64,000 nt of DNA from Parabacteroides massiliensis (lineage in GTDB: Bacteria; Bacteroidota; Bacteroidia; Bacteroidales; Tannerellaceae). The notes under the pieces were generated by a model, which did no database searches, was not told the origin of the DNA, and saw only the letters and a list, made by a program, of their open reading frames with translations. The position numbers were made by a program, and so were the translations under genes. The stretch is from the NCBI RefSeq assembly GCF_900155425.1, contig NZ_LT700190.1, forward strand, positions 124,001-188,000, written 5' to 3'. Positions 52,511-62,821 of this stretch are shown here, piece by piece; the stretch's first letter is position 1; each line of letters opens with the position of its first letter.

Positions 52511-53845
52511 TTACATATCAAGCATAGAAAGATTACCCAATGTTAGGGTACATTTCTTTAGTTCTTTTTGCTTTGTCAATAAATGATCTACCTTTTCTTT
52601 TAGAACTCCTTCTTTATATCGTTCAGGATTTCTTTTGACTTCAAATATATCTACTCTTGTATTGTCAGCGGATACTGCTATAATATCAATTTCACACTGA
52701 TTCTCTGTGTTTTTTGGATTCCACCAATTTCCAATATAGCGATACTCCATACTTTCAATCATCTTTTGGCGAAAGTATCTTTCAAGAATATCACCTGTAT
52801 AGGTAGTATAATCATCAGAGATGATTTTTTTCAACAGTTTCCAGTTCCCCATTTCTACGATAGACCTGTTCTTATGAATATATTTGAACCAAAACCGGAG
52901 AAAATTATCTGATATCTCGTACTTAATATTTTTCCCTCCTTCAGATGCTCCGTAAGGCCTGATCTTTGCAATCAATGAATAATCTTCTACAAGACGTTTA
53001 AGAAATCCCCCAATGCTTATTCCTCCTAATGCTCCCTCAATATTTGCCTGCGTGTTTATACCTGTAGAAATGCAACCAAGTATCGAGAAATACGTTCCAT
53101 AATCTTTACCAAATTCCTCTATCAAGATATTCTTTCCTTCACTGACAAACAAAGAATTATCTCTTATCATATAAGAAATCATTGAATCTTTATCTGTGAC
53201 TAAATTGTCCATAAATAGTTCTATATATTTAGGTACTCCACCTGTATATGTATATAAAGCAAGTAAATCTTCATTAGAATAGTCTGGTTTGTAATCTTTA
53301 ATGATTTCCTTAATTGTATCAGTCCTAAACGGATTCAATTTTATAAGAGCGTCACGACGTCCAAACAATGGTTCTTTTCGGTCCTCGAAAATCTTGTTCA
53401 TCATGCGATACGCAGAACCGCAGACAACAAAATTCACATTGGTCTCCTGTCTATACCGATCCCATACATCCTGAATATGACTAAATATGGCACTATTTAC
53501 ATAATAGAAATCTTGAAATTCATCAATTACAAGGTTAAACCGCTGCTTCTTGGCTACTTCCATCAGTATCGTAAATAAGTTCCTAAATGAGGAAACTTCA
53601 TCAGGTATGAAAATATCTAGTACCCTTCTGATTTCATCAGAGAAACGTTTTACAAGAATTGATTCATTATCTCTTGATACAAACAAATATATAGTCGTTT
53701 GTCTCATAAAAGCTTGGCGAATTAGGCTTGTTTTACCTATTCGTCTTCTTCCCGTGACTACCGTTAATCTCGAATGATTTACATCAGAAAGATTTTTAAT
53801 CCTTTGCAATTCAGCTATTTCTTCAGTCCTATCGTAAAATTTCAT
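52511..53845 (-). CDS. AAA ATPase with DUF234-type C-terminus
   Basis: 444 residues from MKFYDRTEEIAELQRI (53845), the usual start of this family; the longer start at 53887 adds 14 residues. Walker A TGRRRIGKTS at 31-40; Walker B region FNLVIDEFQDFYYV. The C-terminal ~100 residues resemble DUF234 (a PD-(D/E)XK-like fold: CEIDIIAVSADNTRVDIFEVK with the E-ID...EVK pattern). These proteins are common in Bacteroidales and archaea; their role is unknown. A -7 box TACCTTTG lies upstream. No link to its neighbours is evident. Confidence 0.85.
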   Translation of the reverse strand: MKFYDRTEEIAELQRIKNLSDVNHSRLTVVTGRRRIGKTSLIRQAFMRQTTIYLFVSRDNESILVKRFSDEIRRVLDIFIPDEVSSFRNLFTILMEVAKKQRFNLVIDEFQDFYYVNSAIFSHIQDVWDRYRQETNVNFVVCGSAYRMMNKIFEDRKEPLFGRRDALIKLNPFRTDTIKEIIKDYKPDYSNEDLLALYTYTGGVPKYIELFMDNLVTDKDSMISYMIRDNSLFVSEGKNILIEEFGKDYGTYFSILGCISTGINTQANIEGALGGISIGGFLKRLVEDYSLIAKIRPYGASEGGKNIKYEISDNFLRFWFKYIHKNRSIVEMGNWKLLKKIISDDYTTYTGDILERYFRQKMIESMEYRYIGNWWNPKNTENQCEIDIIAVSADNTRVDIFEVKRNPERYKEGVLKEKVDHLLTKQKELKKCTLTLGNLSMLDM

Positions 53846-53916
53846 CGCATATTCATTTATCGTAATGCCGGTTACAGTAACCGACATTACAAAAATAGCT
53901 ATTTATTTTGATAGGA

Positions 53917-53924
53917 CAAAGGTA
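53917..53924 (-). promoter_or_regulatory. -7 box upstream of the ATPase gene
   Basis: TACCTTTG on the minus strand, 72 bases before the chosen ATG, with a weak TTTC in the -33 place. Another TATTTTTG lies nearer the start. The rest of 53925-54245 has no gene that I can support. Confidence 0.35.
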
Positions 53925-54245
53925 GCAATAATCGGCGAGATATGGAAAGGTAGATCAAAGTTATTGAGAAATAGGCATTTTGAGAAAGTTGCTTCTGTAA
54001 TCAGATGACGGGATAAGTCAGGTCTGAACCAAGTTAAGACTTCGCTACGTTACCGATTCGTTACCCTGCATAATTGGTGGTATCGGAGTTTAGGAATAAT
54101 ACCGAAATACACTATAAACAGTGAGTTACTAACAATTCACGCAACTATTTCGGTAACGGATGATAATTGCGCTGTACCTCTGCGATTTGCGTATCGACGA
54201 AAGACTCTTCACCGAGTAAATTTGAAACCAAAAAAGTTCAGAAAG

Positions 54246-54794
54246 ATGAAGAGTACATTTTCAGTTATTTTCTACCTCAAACGGCAGGTAGTGAAGAAAG
54301 ACGGGACAGTTTCCGTCATGGGTCGTATCACGGTGGACGGAAGCCAGACACAATTCAGTTGCAAGCTGACCGTCGATCCGAAGTTGTGGGACACCAAAGG
54401 TGGGCGTGTCACTGGCAAAAGCACGGCGGCACTCGAAGCGAACCGCCTGCTTGTTGATGCGCACACGCATCAACAAGCACTATCAGGAAATCATGGAGCG
54501 TGACAACTATGTCACGGCGGAAAAGGTCAAGAACGCCTTTCTCGGACTGGAACACCGCTGCCACACACTGATGCAGGTGTTCAATAAGCACAACGAGGAC
54601 TACGAGAAACAGGTGGCGGCAGGCATGAAAGCCAAGGGCACGCTTGCCAAGTACAAGACCGTTTACAAGCACCTGCAAGAGTTCCTCAATATCCGCTACC
54701 ATGTGAAGGACATCACCATGAAGGAGCTTACCCCGGCATTTATCTCCGACTTCGAGATGTTCCTCCGCACGGACAAGCATTGCTGTACGAATAC
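54246..54794 (+). pseudogene. tyrosine-type integrase, frameshifted and truncated
   Basis: Starts MKSTFSVIFYLKRQVVKKDG, the arm-binding N-terminus of Bacteroides conjugative-transposon and mobilizable-element integrases, reads to ALEANRLLVD, then shifts frame near 54455 to MRTRINKHYQEIMERDNYVT. It continues through the SAM-like core-binding domain (KYKTVYKHLQEFLNIRYHVK) to DKHCCTNT, where IS481-family sequence begins. The catalytic domain with the Tyr is missing, so it is inactive. The original element that it served is not visible. Confidence 0.85.
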
Positions 54795-55880
54795 TTTATT
54801 ATATGTAAAGTATCAATAGATACGCTACATTTTTTCTTTTCGTAGGCAAATCTTAATCTGTATCTTCGTAGCATGAAAGAAGATATACGGAAAATACGGA
54901 TGCGCCAAAAATGGCTTGAACTATACGCCGAAACGGGTTCTGTGACAAAAACTGCCCTTCGGTGCGGGATTGCTCGTTCCACGTTATACCGTTGGATAAA
55001 TCGCGAGAAAGAACAAGGCAAGTCGGAATTGTCCGATAAGTCTAAACGTCCATCAAGACTTGCCAATATGAAGATAACACCTGAAATTGAAACCATTATC
55101 CTTAATCTGCGTAAGACGAGAAGATGGGGAGCGCAACGGATTGCCAACTATCTGCTTAGAAAGAGAATAAAGCTCTCAGCCATGACGGTGTGGCGTGTGT
55201 TGAAAAAGCATCAGGTCAAAGCTGTTGTGAAACAGCGTAAAAAGTCAGACTATATCCGATATAGTAAAGAAATTCCTGGGGAAAGGGTTCAGCTGGATGT
55301 AATGAAAGTACGAAACGGAGCATACCAGTTCACGGCCATAGATGATTGTACCCGTTTGAGAACCATTCGTATATATCCCAATAAAAAAGCGGAAAGTACA
55401 ATTCATTTTTTAGGAGAGATACTGAACACCTTTCCTTTTCCCGTTCAGCGGATACAAACTGATTGGGGAACAGAATTTTTCAATTATGACTTCCAATATG
55501 AACTGCATGACCATTTTATCAAATTCAGACCAATCAAACCAAGGACTCCGCATCTGAATGGCAAAGTCGAAAGGTCTCAGCAGACCGATAAGACAGAGTT
55601 TTGGAATCTTATAGATTTGTCGGACAAGACACTTGATTTGAATATGATGGCTATGGAATGGCAGGAGTTCTACAATAAGAAACGACCACATTCTTCACTG
55701 AACGGCAAGACTCCGATGCAAAAATTCAAGTCTGTCGAGCACCTTGTTCCGATCCAGCCCGATGTGAGTGAAAAATTCTGGGAGTCAAACGAAGAAATTC
55801 TTCCACGTAATTACAAGTATCTTAAATTCATAAAACATCGAAATAAGAAAACTGTTATTCGATAATCCATGGAGAATCAA
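54795..55880 (+). mobile_element. IS481-family insertion (ends approximate)
   Basis: The left border is where integrase homology stops (54794/54795). The right border is where IS256 transposase sequence resumes (about 55880). I could not define clean terminal repeats, and the two flanks belong to different genes, so the element sits at a rearrangement point. Confidence 0.6.
54873..55865 (+). CDS. IS481-family transposase
   Basis: 330 residues. N-terminal HTH (KTALRCGIARSTLYRWINRE) and a second HTH region (WGAQRIANYLLRKR), then an rve-type DDE core: Asp in RVQLDVMKV, Asp in IQTDWGTEF, and Glu in NGKVERSQQTDKTEFW. C-terminal rve_3 region YNKKRPHSSLNGKTPMQKF. The frame is intact. Confidence 0.93.
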   Translation: MKEDIRKIRMRQKWLELYAETGSVTKTALRCGIARSTLYRWINREKEQGKSELSDKSKRPSRLANMKITPEIETIILNLRKTRRWGAQRIANYLLRKRIKLSAMTVWRVLKKHQVKAVVKQRKKSDYIRYSKEIPGERVQLDVMKVRNGAYQFTAIDDCTRLRTIRIYPNKKAESTIHFLGEILNTFPFPVQRIQTDWGTEFFNYDFQYELHDHFIKFRPIKPRTPHLNGKVERSQQTDKTEFWNLIDLSDKTLDLNMMAMEWQEFYNKKRPHSSLNGKTPMQKFKSVEHLVPIQPDVSEKFWESNEEILPRNYKYLKFIKHRNKKTVIR

Positions 55881-55882
55881 AA

Positions 55883-56698
55883 TATATCGCCGAAACGATT
55901 AGTTCCATAACCGACCGTGTTCTTCCAGAAATAAAGGCTTGGCGTTCCCGTACCCTTGATGCTGTCTATCCGATAGTCTGGATGGACGCAATCCATTATA
56001 AAGTCACTGACGAGAGAGGGTGTGCCGTTACCCGTGCAATCTATAACGTCTTAGGTGTCGACAAGGAAGGGCACAAGGATTTGCTTGGCATGTATATCTC
56101 TAAAAATGAGGGAGCCAATTTCTGGTTAAACGTATTGACGGACTTGCAGAACCGTGGAGTTCATGATATCCTTATTGCTTGCGTTGATGGTCTGAAAGGC
56201 TTTCCGGATGCCATCCAAAGTGTTTTCCCGAACACAACGGTACAACTTTGCATCGTCCACCAGATACGTAACTCCATTAAATATGTCGGTAGCAAGCATC
56301 AGAAGGAATTCCTCAAAGACTTGAAACGGGTTTATGGCGCGGTAAGTAAAGAAGCCGCTGAAACGGAACTTTTTAATCTGAATGAGAAATGGGGAGAAAA
56401 ATATCCTATCGTCATCAAGTCATGGGAGGATAACTGGGAAAAACTTACTGAATACTTCCAGTTCACATCGGATATACGCCGTATGATTTATACCACAAAT
56501 ACAGTTGAGGGCTATCATCGCCAGATACGGAAAGTGACAAAAAACAAGGGCGTATTCCCTAACGACACCGCCCTTGAAAAACTGGTTTACCTCGCTTACC
56601 GCAATATACGTAAGAAATGGACCATGCCACTGGCTAACTGGGGAGCCATTGCACAACAACTGGCGATAAAATTTGGAGATAGGTTTAAATTATTGTAA
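55883..56698 (+). pseudogene. IS256-family transposase, 5' truncated
   Basis: The reading frame is open from the IS481 border (IAETISSITDRVLPEIKAWR) to the stop at 56698. It contains the Mutator-type core: first Asp in PIVWMDAIHYKV, second Asp in ILIACVDGLKGF, CIVHQIRNS, and the final Glu in TNTVEGYHRQIRK. About the first third of the protein is missing. An internal ATG at 55982 would make only a fragment. Confidence 0.9.
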
Positions 56699-56798
56699 TT
56701 TTACGCTCGTCGGGACGGGTGGTCCCGCCCCTTGGCGCTGGCCGCTCCCCGACCGATGAGATTGAATGAGAATAGAGCATGACACAGTTTAATTTACA
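55883..56798 (+). mobile_element. IS256-family element, left part missing
   Basis: Transposase remnant plus the right end 56699-56798, which is nearly identical to the solo end at 49028-49128. The right border falls inside the phage tape-measure gene, so that gene was the insertion target. Confidence 0.8.
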
Positions 56799-57247
56799 CA
56801 ACCGGTGCTGCTGGTTGGCTGGCTTATGGTGCTAATATCCTTAGTAGTATCAGTGCTGCTATACCAATGATAACCAGTTTAACTACTGCTTTAACGGCTA
56901 AGGCTGCTGCTGAAGCTGCTGGTAGTGCTGCTGCTGTGCCTGTAGTAGGTTGGATTAATGCCGTTGCTGCTATTACGGCTATAATGTCTGCTATGGCTGC
57001 TGTACCAAAATTTGCTGATGGCGGTATCATTGGCGGTAATTCCTTCATTGGCGATAATATGATAGCCAGAGTAAACAGCGGTGAAATGATTCTGAACAAC
57101 AGACAGCAAAGGAATCTGTTTAACCTTTTAGATGGTAAAGGTGGAACTTCTGTTAATGCTGGAGGAGAGGTTAAACTAAGGATTGAGGGTAGAGATTTAG
57201 TAGGGGTTATTAATTCTCAAACAAGTAAGACAAGTAAATACAAGTAA
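56799..57247 (+). pseudogene. phage tail tape-measure protein, C-terminal fragment
   Basis: The frame is open straight from the IS end. It contains a Gly/Ala-rich hydrophobic stretch (TGAAGWLAYGANILSSISAA; AKAAAEAAGSAAAVPVVGWI) and the typical tape-measure end FADGGIIGGNSFIGDNMIAR, SGEMILNNRQQRNLF. The N-terminal bulk, normally many hundred residues, was lost at the IS256 insertion, so virions cannot be made from this copy. Confidence 0.85.
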
Positions 57248-57248
57248 T

Positions 57249-59318
57249 ATGTACAACCTTATATATACAATGCCATTTACTAATGTAGATGGTGAAGCCT
57301 TAACTGTACAAATACTAGAAGATGGTGGAACTGGTTCACCTGTAGAACTAACAGGTGGCACACCACCATTTATAGTAGATGTGAATGATGAAGATTTTTT
57401 ATATACTCCAACCAGATTCAGCGGAGCTACATTAAAGTTAGTTGGAAGTGACTACTTACAGAAATTGTTTAGTACCCAATACCAGAAGTTCAAAGTTAAT
57501 TTGGTAAAGGCTGGTTCTGTTATCTGGACTGGCTTTATAACTCCAGAATTATATTCACAGGATTATGATAACAGCTTGTTTGAATTGGAAATAGAATGTA
57601 TATCAGCCCTATCTACTTTAGAGTACATAGACTTTAAGCAAGAAGGAGCTACTGTTTCCTTACTAGGTATTATTAAAAAGTGCATTACAGAAAGTAAAGG
57701 GGATTTTAGGGCAGTCTACATACCAAACGTCTATACTTCTTCTTTAGATGGTATAACTGTCAGTACTGCCAATTTCATAGATGAAGATGGCAAGGCTATG
57801 ACTTTGAAAGAATGCTTGGAAGAAGTTTGCAAGTTCCTCAACTGGACTGTAACGGAATATGATGGTTGTATTTATTTTATTGATATGGACTATATAAAGG
57901 CTGGTAAAACCAGTTATACCAATATACTTACCAGTACTACTACTACCCTATCTTCTACTATAAATCTAAGGGATATACCATCTAAAGGAAACAGTAACCT
58001 ATTATCCATATTAGGAGGATACAATAAGGCTATAGTAATTGATAGTGACTATGAAGTAGATTCTGACATATTATATCCAGAACTGGAATTGAATCTGTCA
58101 GGTGGAGAGTTGTTTAAATTTGAAAAGACAAAAGATGATACCATATATAAGAAGGAGTATTATAATTCCAATTTGGAATTATTCAATTATGTACTGTCCA
58201 ATAATTCTTATACAACGTATGATAAGTCGTTTAATACGGACAAACAATCTGCTGGAGCAGTAGCAATGCGAAAAACAAGTTATGGTAAAACAGAAGCATT
58301 ATCAAAATATAGCTGGCAGGAAATGATTGAGATAAAACAGAAATCTGCTATTATACTGGACAATAGTGCTCCCTATTATTTGTATAAAGACATATACCAC
58401 AACGGGGAAGAGATCAAAAACGATCCTTTCATTCTTAATTATCCTGCAATCAAATGCAAGGGTAATGAATTGTCTTATCTGGTATTTGATCCAGATATAA
58501 AACTGTGTATCAACTTTGACATCTATCTGACTACCGATAAGGATGGATTTGAAGGGGACTTTAAGCCAACAGGACTTACTTCTGTTCCAAAATTGTTTAT
58601 TCCAATGCAATTAAGGATAGGTGATCATTACTATAATGGCAGCAATTGGGTAACGGATAGCAATACCATCTTCAAAGTATCAACAACTGCAACACCAAAC
58701 AATTATGTAAATACTTGGTTACAGGTTTATAATTACAATGATCCAGAACTGAATGTCCCAGATTTAAATGGCTATATTGTTTCATTTAAGAGTATTACAA
58801 CTGGTGATATTGAATTGACAATATACAATCCTGCTATAAATCCTTATAGTACTCCAGTATTTGAAAATCCAATCGAATCCTTTTTTATACGGAATATTGA
58901 AATATCAACTCAAAGGGTAAATGCAAGTAAATCCGATTCAACTAAACAAGATACAAAATATGAGAATGTTGTAAATGAAGGATTCATTAATGCTTTGGAT
59001 GATATTGAATTTAAGATAACATCAAAGAATGAAAGCGAATTATCCTATAGTAAGGCTATGGATGGTAACAGTATATTGGACGTACTCACAAATAATATTG
59101 ACAATAACAGCGAGAAGCCAGAAAAGCTACTGATCCAAAGGATCATTAACCAATACAAGCAGCCTAAAATAAAGCTGGTACAAGTTATAAAACCTGACAT
59201 TCTGCCTTATTCCAAAGTAACAGACAGTTATTTGTCTGGCAAACAGTTTGTATTTACTGGTGGAAGAATCAATTATGAAGATAATAGTATAGAATGTAAC
59301 CTTATAGAACTAAACTAA
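57249..59318 (+). CDS. phage tail protein (distal-tail/baseplate-like)
   Basis: 689 residues starting 1 base after the tape-measure stop. Strand-rich throughout; the early part (FTNVDGEALTVQILEDGGTG, IWTGFITPELYSQDYDNSLF) is like tail-associated proteins of gut Bacteroidales siphophages. Position between tape measure and tail fibre supports a baseplate or tail-tip role. Confidence 0.7.
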   Translation: MYNLIYTMPFTNVDGEALTVQILEDGGTGSPVELTGGTPPFIVDVNDEDFLYTPTRFSGATLKLVGSDYLQKLFSTQYQKFKVNLVKAGSVIWTGFITPELYSQDYDNSLFELEIECISALSTLEYIDFKQEGATVSLLGIIKKCITESKGDFRAVYIPNVYTSSLDGITVSTANFIDEDGKAMTLKECLEEVCKFLNWTVTEYDGCIYFIDMDYIKAGKTSYTNILTSTTTTLSSTINLRDIPSKGNSNLLSILGGYNKAIVIDSDYEVDSDILYPELELNLSGGELFKFEKTKDDTIYKKEYYNSNLELFNYVLSNNSYTTYDKSFNTDKQSAGAVAMRKTSYGKTEALSKYSWQEMIEIKQKSAIILDNSAPYYLYKDIYHNGEEIKNDPFILNYPAIKCKGNELSYLVFDPDIKLCINFDIYLTTDKDGFEGDFKPTGLTSVPKLFIPMQLRIGDHYYNGSNWVTDSNTIFKVSTTATPNNYVNTWLQVYNYNDPELNVPDLNGYIVSFKSITTGDIELTIYNPAINPYSTPVFENPIESFFIRNIEISTQRVNASKSDSTKQDTKYENVVNEGFINALDDIEFKITSKNESELSYSKAMDGNSILDVLTNNIDNNSEKPEKLLIQRIINQYKQPKIKLVQVIKPDILPYSKVTDSYLSGKQFVFTGGRINYEDNSIECNLIELN

Positions 59319-59319
59319 T

Positions 59320-61542
59320 ATGGATATAACAAGTAACAGGATACCTGCCACACCTAGAAGCAAATATGCCAGATACGGTAACAATAATGTATCTATAAGT
59401 GGCAGCAGTGGAGGTGCTAATATAGATACTTCCAACTTTGTCAGGTTAAGAGGGCAAACCAGCCAATCTATAGAAGGTGCAGTAGCAGCTACTGGAGAGA
59501 TTATAGCTTATCAGACAAATCCAGAAGCAGGAGACTTTCAATTCCCTATTGCTTCCACTGATGCTTTAGGTACAATCAAAGTAGGTAACGGACTTAAAAT
59601 AAATGAAGATGGTACTTTGTCTGTAGATGGTGAAATTGGGGGTGGAGGTGTAAGCAGTTGGGACGATCTTACAGATAAGCCAACTACATTTCCTTCTACT
59701 TGGGAACAGGTAACAGGAAAGCCAACTGAATTTATACCGTCTGCACATACACACGTAATGAACGACATTATGGATTTTAATGGAGTTACAACAGATACAG
59801 ACCAAACAATTACAGGACAAAAGACTTTCAGTAAGGCAATATTAGGACAGGCAGATGTAGTGGCTTATGCTACAGGAAAACACGATATAACATTTCCTAT
59901 TGCCAGTAAAACGGCTTTAGGTTGTATTAAAGTTGGAGAGAACTTAACCATTACAGAGGATGGTACACTGAATGCACAGGCTGGAGGCGGTATTACTTCT
60001 GTTACTTGGAGTGATGTGCAGGATAAGCCATCTGTATTTCCTACCGATTGGGCAAATATAAGTAATAAACCATCTATATTTACACCATCCTCACATACGC
60101 ATAATTGGGGAGATATAAACAATGTTCCTAAAGGCAATTTTAATCAATATGGAGTTGTAAAGTTGGCATCTAGTGGTGGATTGGGTTTATATGATGACTT
60201 ACTAATGTTAGCTCCTGCCAATGGTAGCCAGATTGGAGGTGTAAGAATTGGTAGTGGTATAAATGTGACAAGTAATGGAACTATATCAGTAACAACAAGT
60301 ACTATTGGTGCTGCACCTTCATCACATACACACAGCCAATATGTAAATAAGTCTGGTGATACAATGACTGGAAATCTGAATATTGATACTAATTCAGATT
60401 ACAGTTATCTTAGATGTGTTAACAATTCGAACAAATATATCCAATTCTCCAGTCAGCCTAATGGTGGTGGTGTGATTCAAGATGAAGGAGGGAATACTGG
60501 TAACAAATTTATCATTCAAGTTGGCGCAAGCTATCCTAACAATGTGATTTTTCAAGGTGGAAACATAAGTGCAGCTGGAGATATTGTTGCATATTCTACT
60601 GGAGCAGGGACACAATCACCATTTAAGTATTGGAAGCCTTCTGTATCTTCTTCTGGTGTACTAAGCTGGACTAATTCAACAAGTGAGGTTGTTCCTTCTT
60701 CTGTCAATATAAAAGGTACAAAAGGGGATAAGGGAGATAAAGGGGATACTGGTGCACAAGGTCCAAAGGGGGACAGAGGCGCAACAGGTCCACAAGGACC
60801 ACAAGGTCCAGCAGGTTCTTCATTCACAGGGGGAACAGTACAAAACACAACAACATTCGAGCAATCGACAAATCATAAACGTGGAGCTGTATTTTCAGGC
60901 TTTCATTACAACACATCTGGAGCAATGTTAGGAAATGTTGTAATTGAAGGAGCTGCAACACAATGGGAAGCTGCACAAATAATGATGATTAATAATTCAC
61001 TGTCTAATTATGGCAAGCGATGGAAGATACAATTGGGGGGATCTGGCTTAGGAAATGGAGATTTACAATTTCAGTCAGACAATGGTAGTACAGGATCAAG
61101 TACTTCTTCGCCTTATTTTAGATTCAAGATCTTCAAACACGGTACAGCAACAAATGCCTGTGCTGGTGCGGGGGCTTATTCTAATGCGTCTGATATCAGA
61201 CTAAAAAATAGAGGTGGTAACATAACTGGTGTACTAGACACATTAAACAGACTTAATGTTTTTCATTTTACAATGAAAGACGATGAATTGAAATTACCAA
61301 GAATAGGAGTATCAGCCCAAGAAGTGCAGGAAGTTTATCCAGAATTTGTATCTAATATAGGAGAAGAAACGGATGAAATATTAGGCGTTGATTATGCGGG
61401 ATTGGCAACAACCGTTGCAATTGAAGGCTGTAAGGAACTGCACAACATTATTAAGGAGCAACAAGTAAAGATAAATGAATTGGAATCCAGATTAGCAAGT
61501 TTAGAAACTAAAAACCATTTAAAGGATGAAGAAGCTAATTAG
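59320..61542 (+). CDS. phage tail fibre with collagen-like repeats and S74 chaperone domain
   Basis: 740 residues. Repeated fibre segments with 'W.dv.dKPs.Fp..W..i.nKPs' and SHTHNWGDI / SHTHSQYV motifs (about 95-340). A Gly-X-Y collagen-like stretch at about 468-500 (GDKGDKGDTGAQGPKG). A C-terminal intramolecular chaperone of Peptidase_S74 type from about 625 (SDIRLKNRGGNITGVLDTLN, PRIGVSAQEVQEVYPEF) and a final coiled coil. It probably forms a trimeric receptor-binding fibre whose chaperone domain is cut off after folding. Confidence 0.9.
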   Translation: MDITSNRIPATPRSKYARYGNNNVSISGSSGGANIDTSNFVRLRGQTSQSIEGAVAATGEIIAYQTNPEAGDFQFPIASTDALGTIKVGNGLKINEDGTLSVDGEIGGGGVSSWDDLTDKPTTFPSTWEQVTGKPTEFIPSAHTHVMNDIMDFNGVTTDTDQTITGQKTFSKAILGQADVVAYATGKHDITFPIASKTALGCIKVGENLTITEDGTLNAQAGGGITSVTWSDVQDKPSVFPTDWANISNKPSIFTPSSHTHNWGDINNVPKGNFNQYGVVKLASSGGLGLYDDLLMLAPANGSQIGGVRIGSGINVTSNGTISVTTSTIGAAPSSHTHSQYVNKSGDTMTGNLNIDTNSDYSYLRCVNNSNKYIQFSSQPNGGGVIQDEGGNTGNKFIIQVGASYPNNVIFQGGNISAAGDIVAYSTGAGTQSPFKYWKPSVSSSGVLSWTNSTSEVVPSSVNIKGTKGDKGDKGDTGAQGPKGDRGATGPQGPQGPAGSSFTGGTVQNTTTFEQSTNHKRGAVFSGFHYNTSGAMLGNVVIEGAATQWEAAQIMMINNSLSNYGKRWKIQLGGSGLGNGDLQFQSDNGSTGSSTSSPYFRFKIFKHGTATNACAGAGAYSNASDIRLKNRGGNITGVLDTLNRLNVFHFTMKDDELKLPRIGVSAQEVQEVYPEFVSNIGEETDEILGVDYAGLATTVAIEGCKELHNIIKEQQVKINELESRLASLETKNHLKDEEAN

Positions 61543-61720
61543 ATGGTTAGCCAAAGTATTTAAGGCTGATATTACAGTAGAAAGGATTATTTATAAAGAA
61601 GTCTATAAGCCATTGGAAGATAAATTATCTGGCAGTATCTCTTTAGATGGTGACTTGTCTGTAGATGGAAGTATAGAAGCGACAAAAGATATAGTATGTT
61701 ATAAGAGTAAAACCAATTAA
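61526..61720 (+). CDS. small phage protein
   Basis: 64 residues, MKKLIRWLAKVFKADITVER, overlapping the end of the fibre gene by 17 bases. The C-terminal SLDGDLSVDGSIEATKDIV repeats a motif of tail-fibre tips. Unknown role, perhaps a fibre cap or assembly factor. Confidence 0.6.
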   Translation: MKKLIRWLAKVFKADITVERIIYKEVYKPLEDKLSGSISLDGDLSVDGSIEATKDIVCYKSKTN

Positions 61721-61722
61721 TT

Positions 61723-62820
61723 ATGGCAAAGCTAGGAGCTACAAATATATCAATAATGGATGTCCGTAATATATTGGGCTATCCATCAACAGACTTAGGT
61801 ACATTATGCACTTGCAATAATATAAACCCGTGGTCAAAATGGAAACCTATTCATTGTGCCAATACGCTTACACTCAATAATGAATTATTAAAAAGGAATA
61901 AGTATGGTATTGAAATCTTAGAGGCAAATAACCCTGGGGCACTTGTAAATTTGATTAAGCAAAATAATAATTCAGGGTATAAGTATGATAAGCCTAGAGG
62001 CGGCTCTTTCAGTCCTTATAGATTGGGAGACTTCCGTAATTATTACCATAACGCATTATTACCTGTATCAGCCTTTTATAAAGATGGAGACGAAATACAT
62101 ATTGGAGGTATAACATCATCCAATCACGGCAGTTATGAGGCAATTATAGAAGGAATGAAATTACCCGATTTAGAACCAGAAGAAAGTGATTACATATCAC
62201 AAGGAATGCTATACGATTATCTCGATTATTCAGGAAATAAAATACCATTAAAGAAAGGAGTGTATTTTACAGATGGGACAAATGATTGTTGGTATAGTGG
62301 AAAAGCATACTACTGGACAACGGAATTTCAAAGATTTAGTGGTAAACAGGTTGAAGCCTATGAATTTTATACCAACGCGACAAGAACACCTAATGATTTG
62401 TGGGTAGCAGATGCAAAAGACAGGTTTTATGCACTTCCAGAACCTTATCATACAATTTCTGTTGACAAGAAAGTACCAGCAGGAAGTAGAAAGGTTTTAG
62501 TAATATGCCACCCTGAATTATCAACTGATCGCAGATCTGTTTCTTATACATTACAATTTAGTGCCGTTGGAGAAGTCTATAGAGGTGGTACAATATCAAA
62601 TATCCATATTCGTATAGCGAAAGACTTAAAGGGTATAAATATGATAGACACTAAGAAAATTGCGGATAGCCTGACTATACAAGATGAAACAGAGTCATTA
62701 ACTTATACAGGTACTCTTAGGAATCTTAATGGAGAAACAAGTATGTATGTACTTGTGTATTATGATAACGCGATACAATGGACAGGAGTACCGTTTATGG
62801 AAGTTGACCCACAAGCATAA
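61723..62820 (+). CDS. phage structural protein of unknown role
   Basis: 365 residues starting 2 bases after the previous stop. N-terminal region with TCNNINPWSKWKPIH, a type seen in tail-region proteins of gut Bacteroidales phages (recollection). A beta-rich C-terminus (about 250-365) resembles an Ig-like domain. Probably a minor tail or adhesion protein. Confidence 0.65.
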   Translation: MAKLGATNISIMDVRNILGYPSTDLGTLCTCNNINPWSKWKPIHCANTLTLNNELLKRNKYGIEILEANNPGALVNLIKQNNNSGYKYDKPRGGSFSPYRLGDFRNYYHNALLPVSAFYKDGDEIHIGGITSSNHGSYEAIIEGMKLPDLEPEESDYISQGMLYDYLDYSGNKIPLKKGVYFTDGTNDCWYSGKAYYWTTEFQRFSGKQVEAYEFYTNATRTPNDLWVADAKDRFYALPEPYHTISVDKKVPAGSRKVLVICHPELSTDRRSVSYTLQFSAVGEVYRGGTISNIHIRIAKDLKGINMIDTKKIADSLTIQDETESLTYTGTLRNLNGETSMYVLVYYDNAIQWTGVPFMEVDPQA

Positions 62821-62821
62821 T

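Noticed and set aside
54873-55865. IS481 transposase considered as a retroviral-type or phage integrase
   Set aside because: HTH plus DDE motifs and size match IS481 transposases, and its flanks are other mobile-element genes.
60720-60820. Short repeated GGA/CCA-rich tract considered as a CRISPR or DNA repeat
   Set aside because: It is the Gly-X-Y collagen-like coding repeat of the tail fibre. No CRISPR array or cas genes were found in the window.
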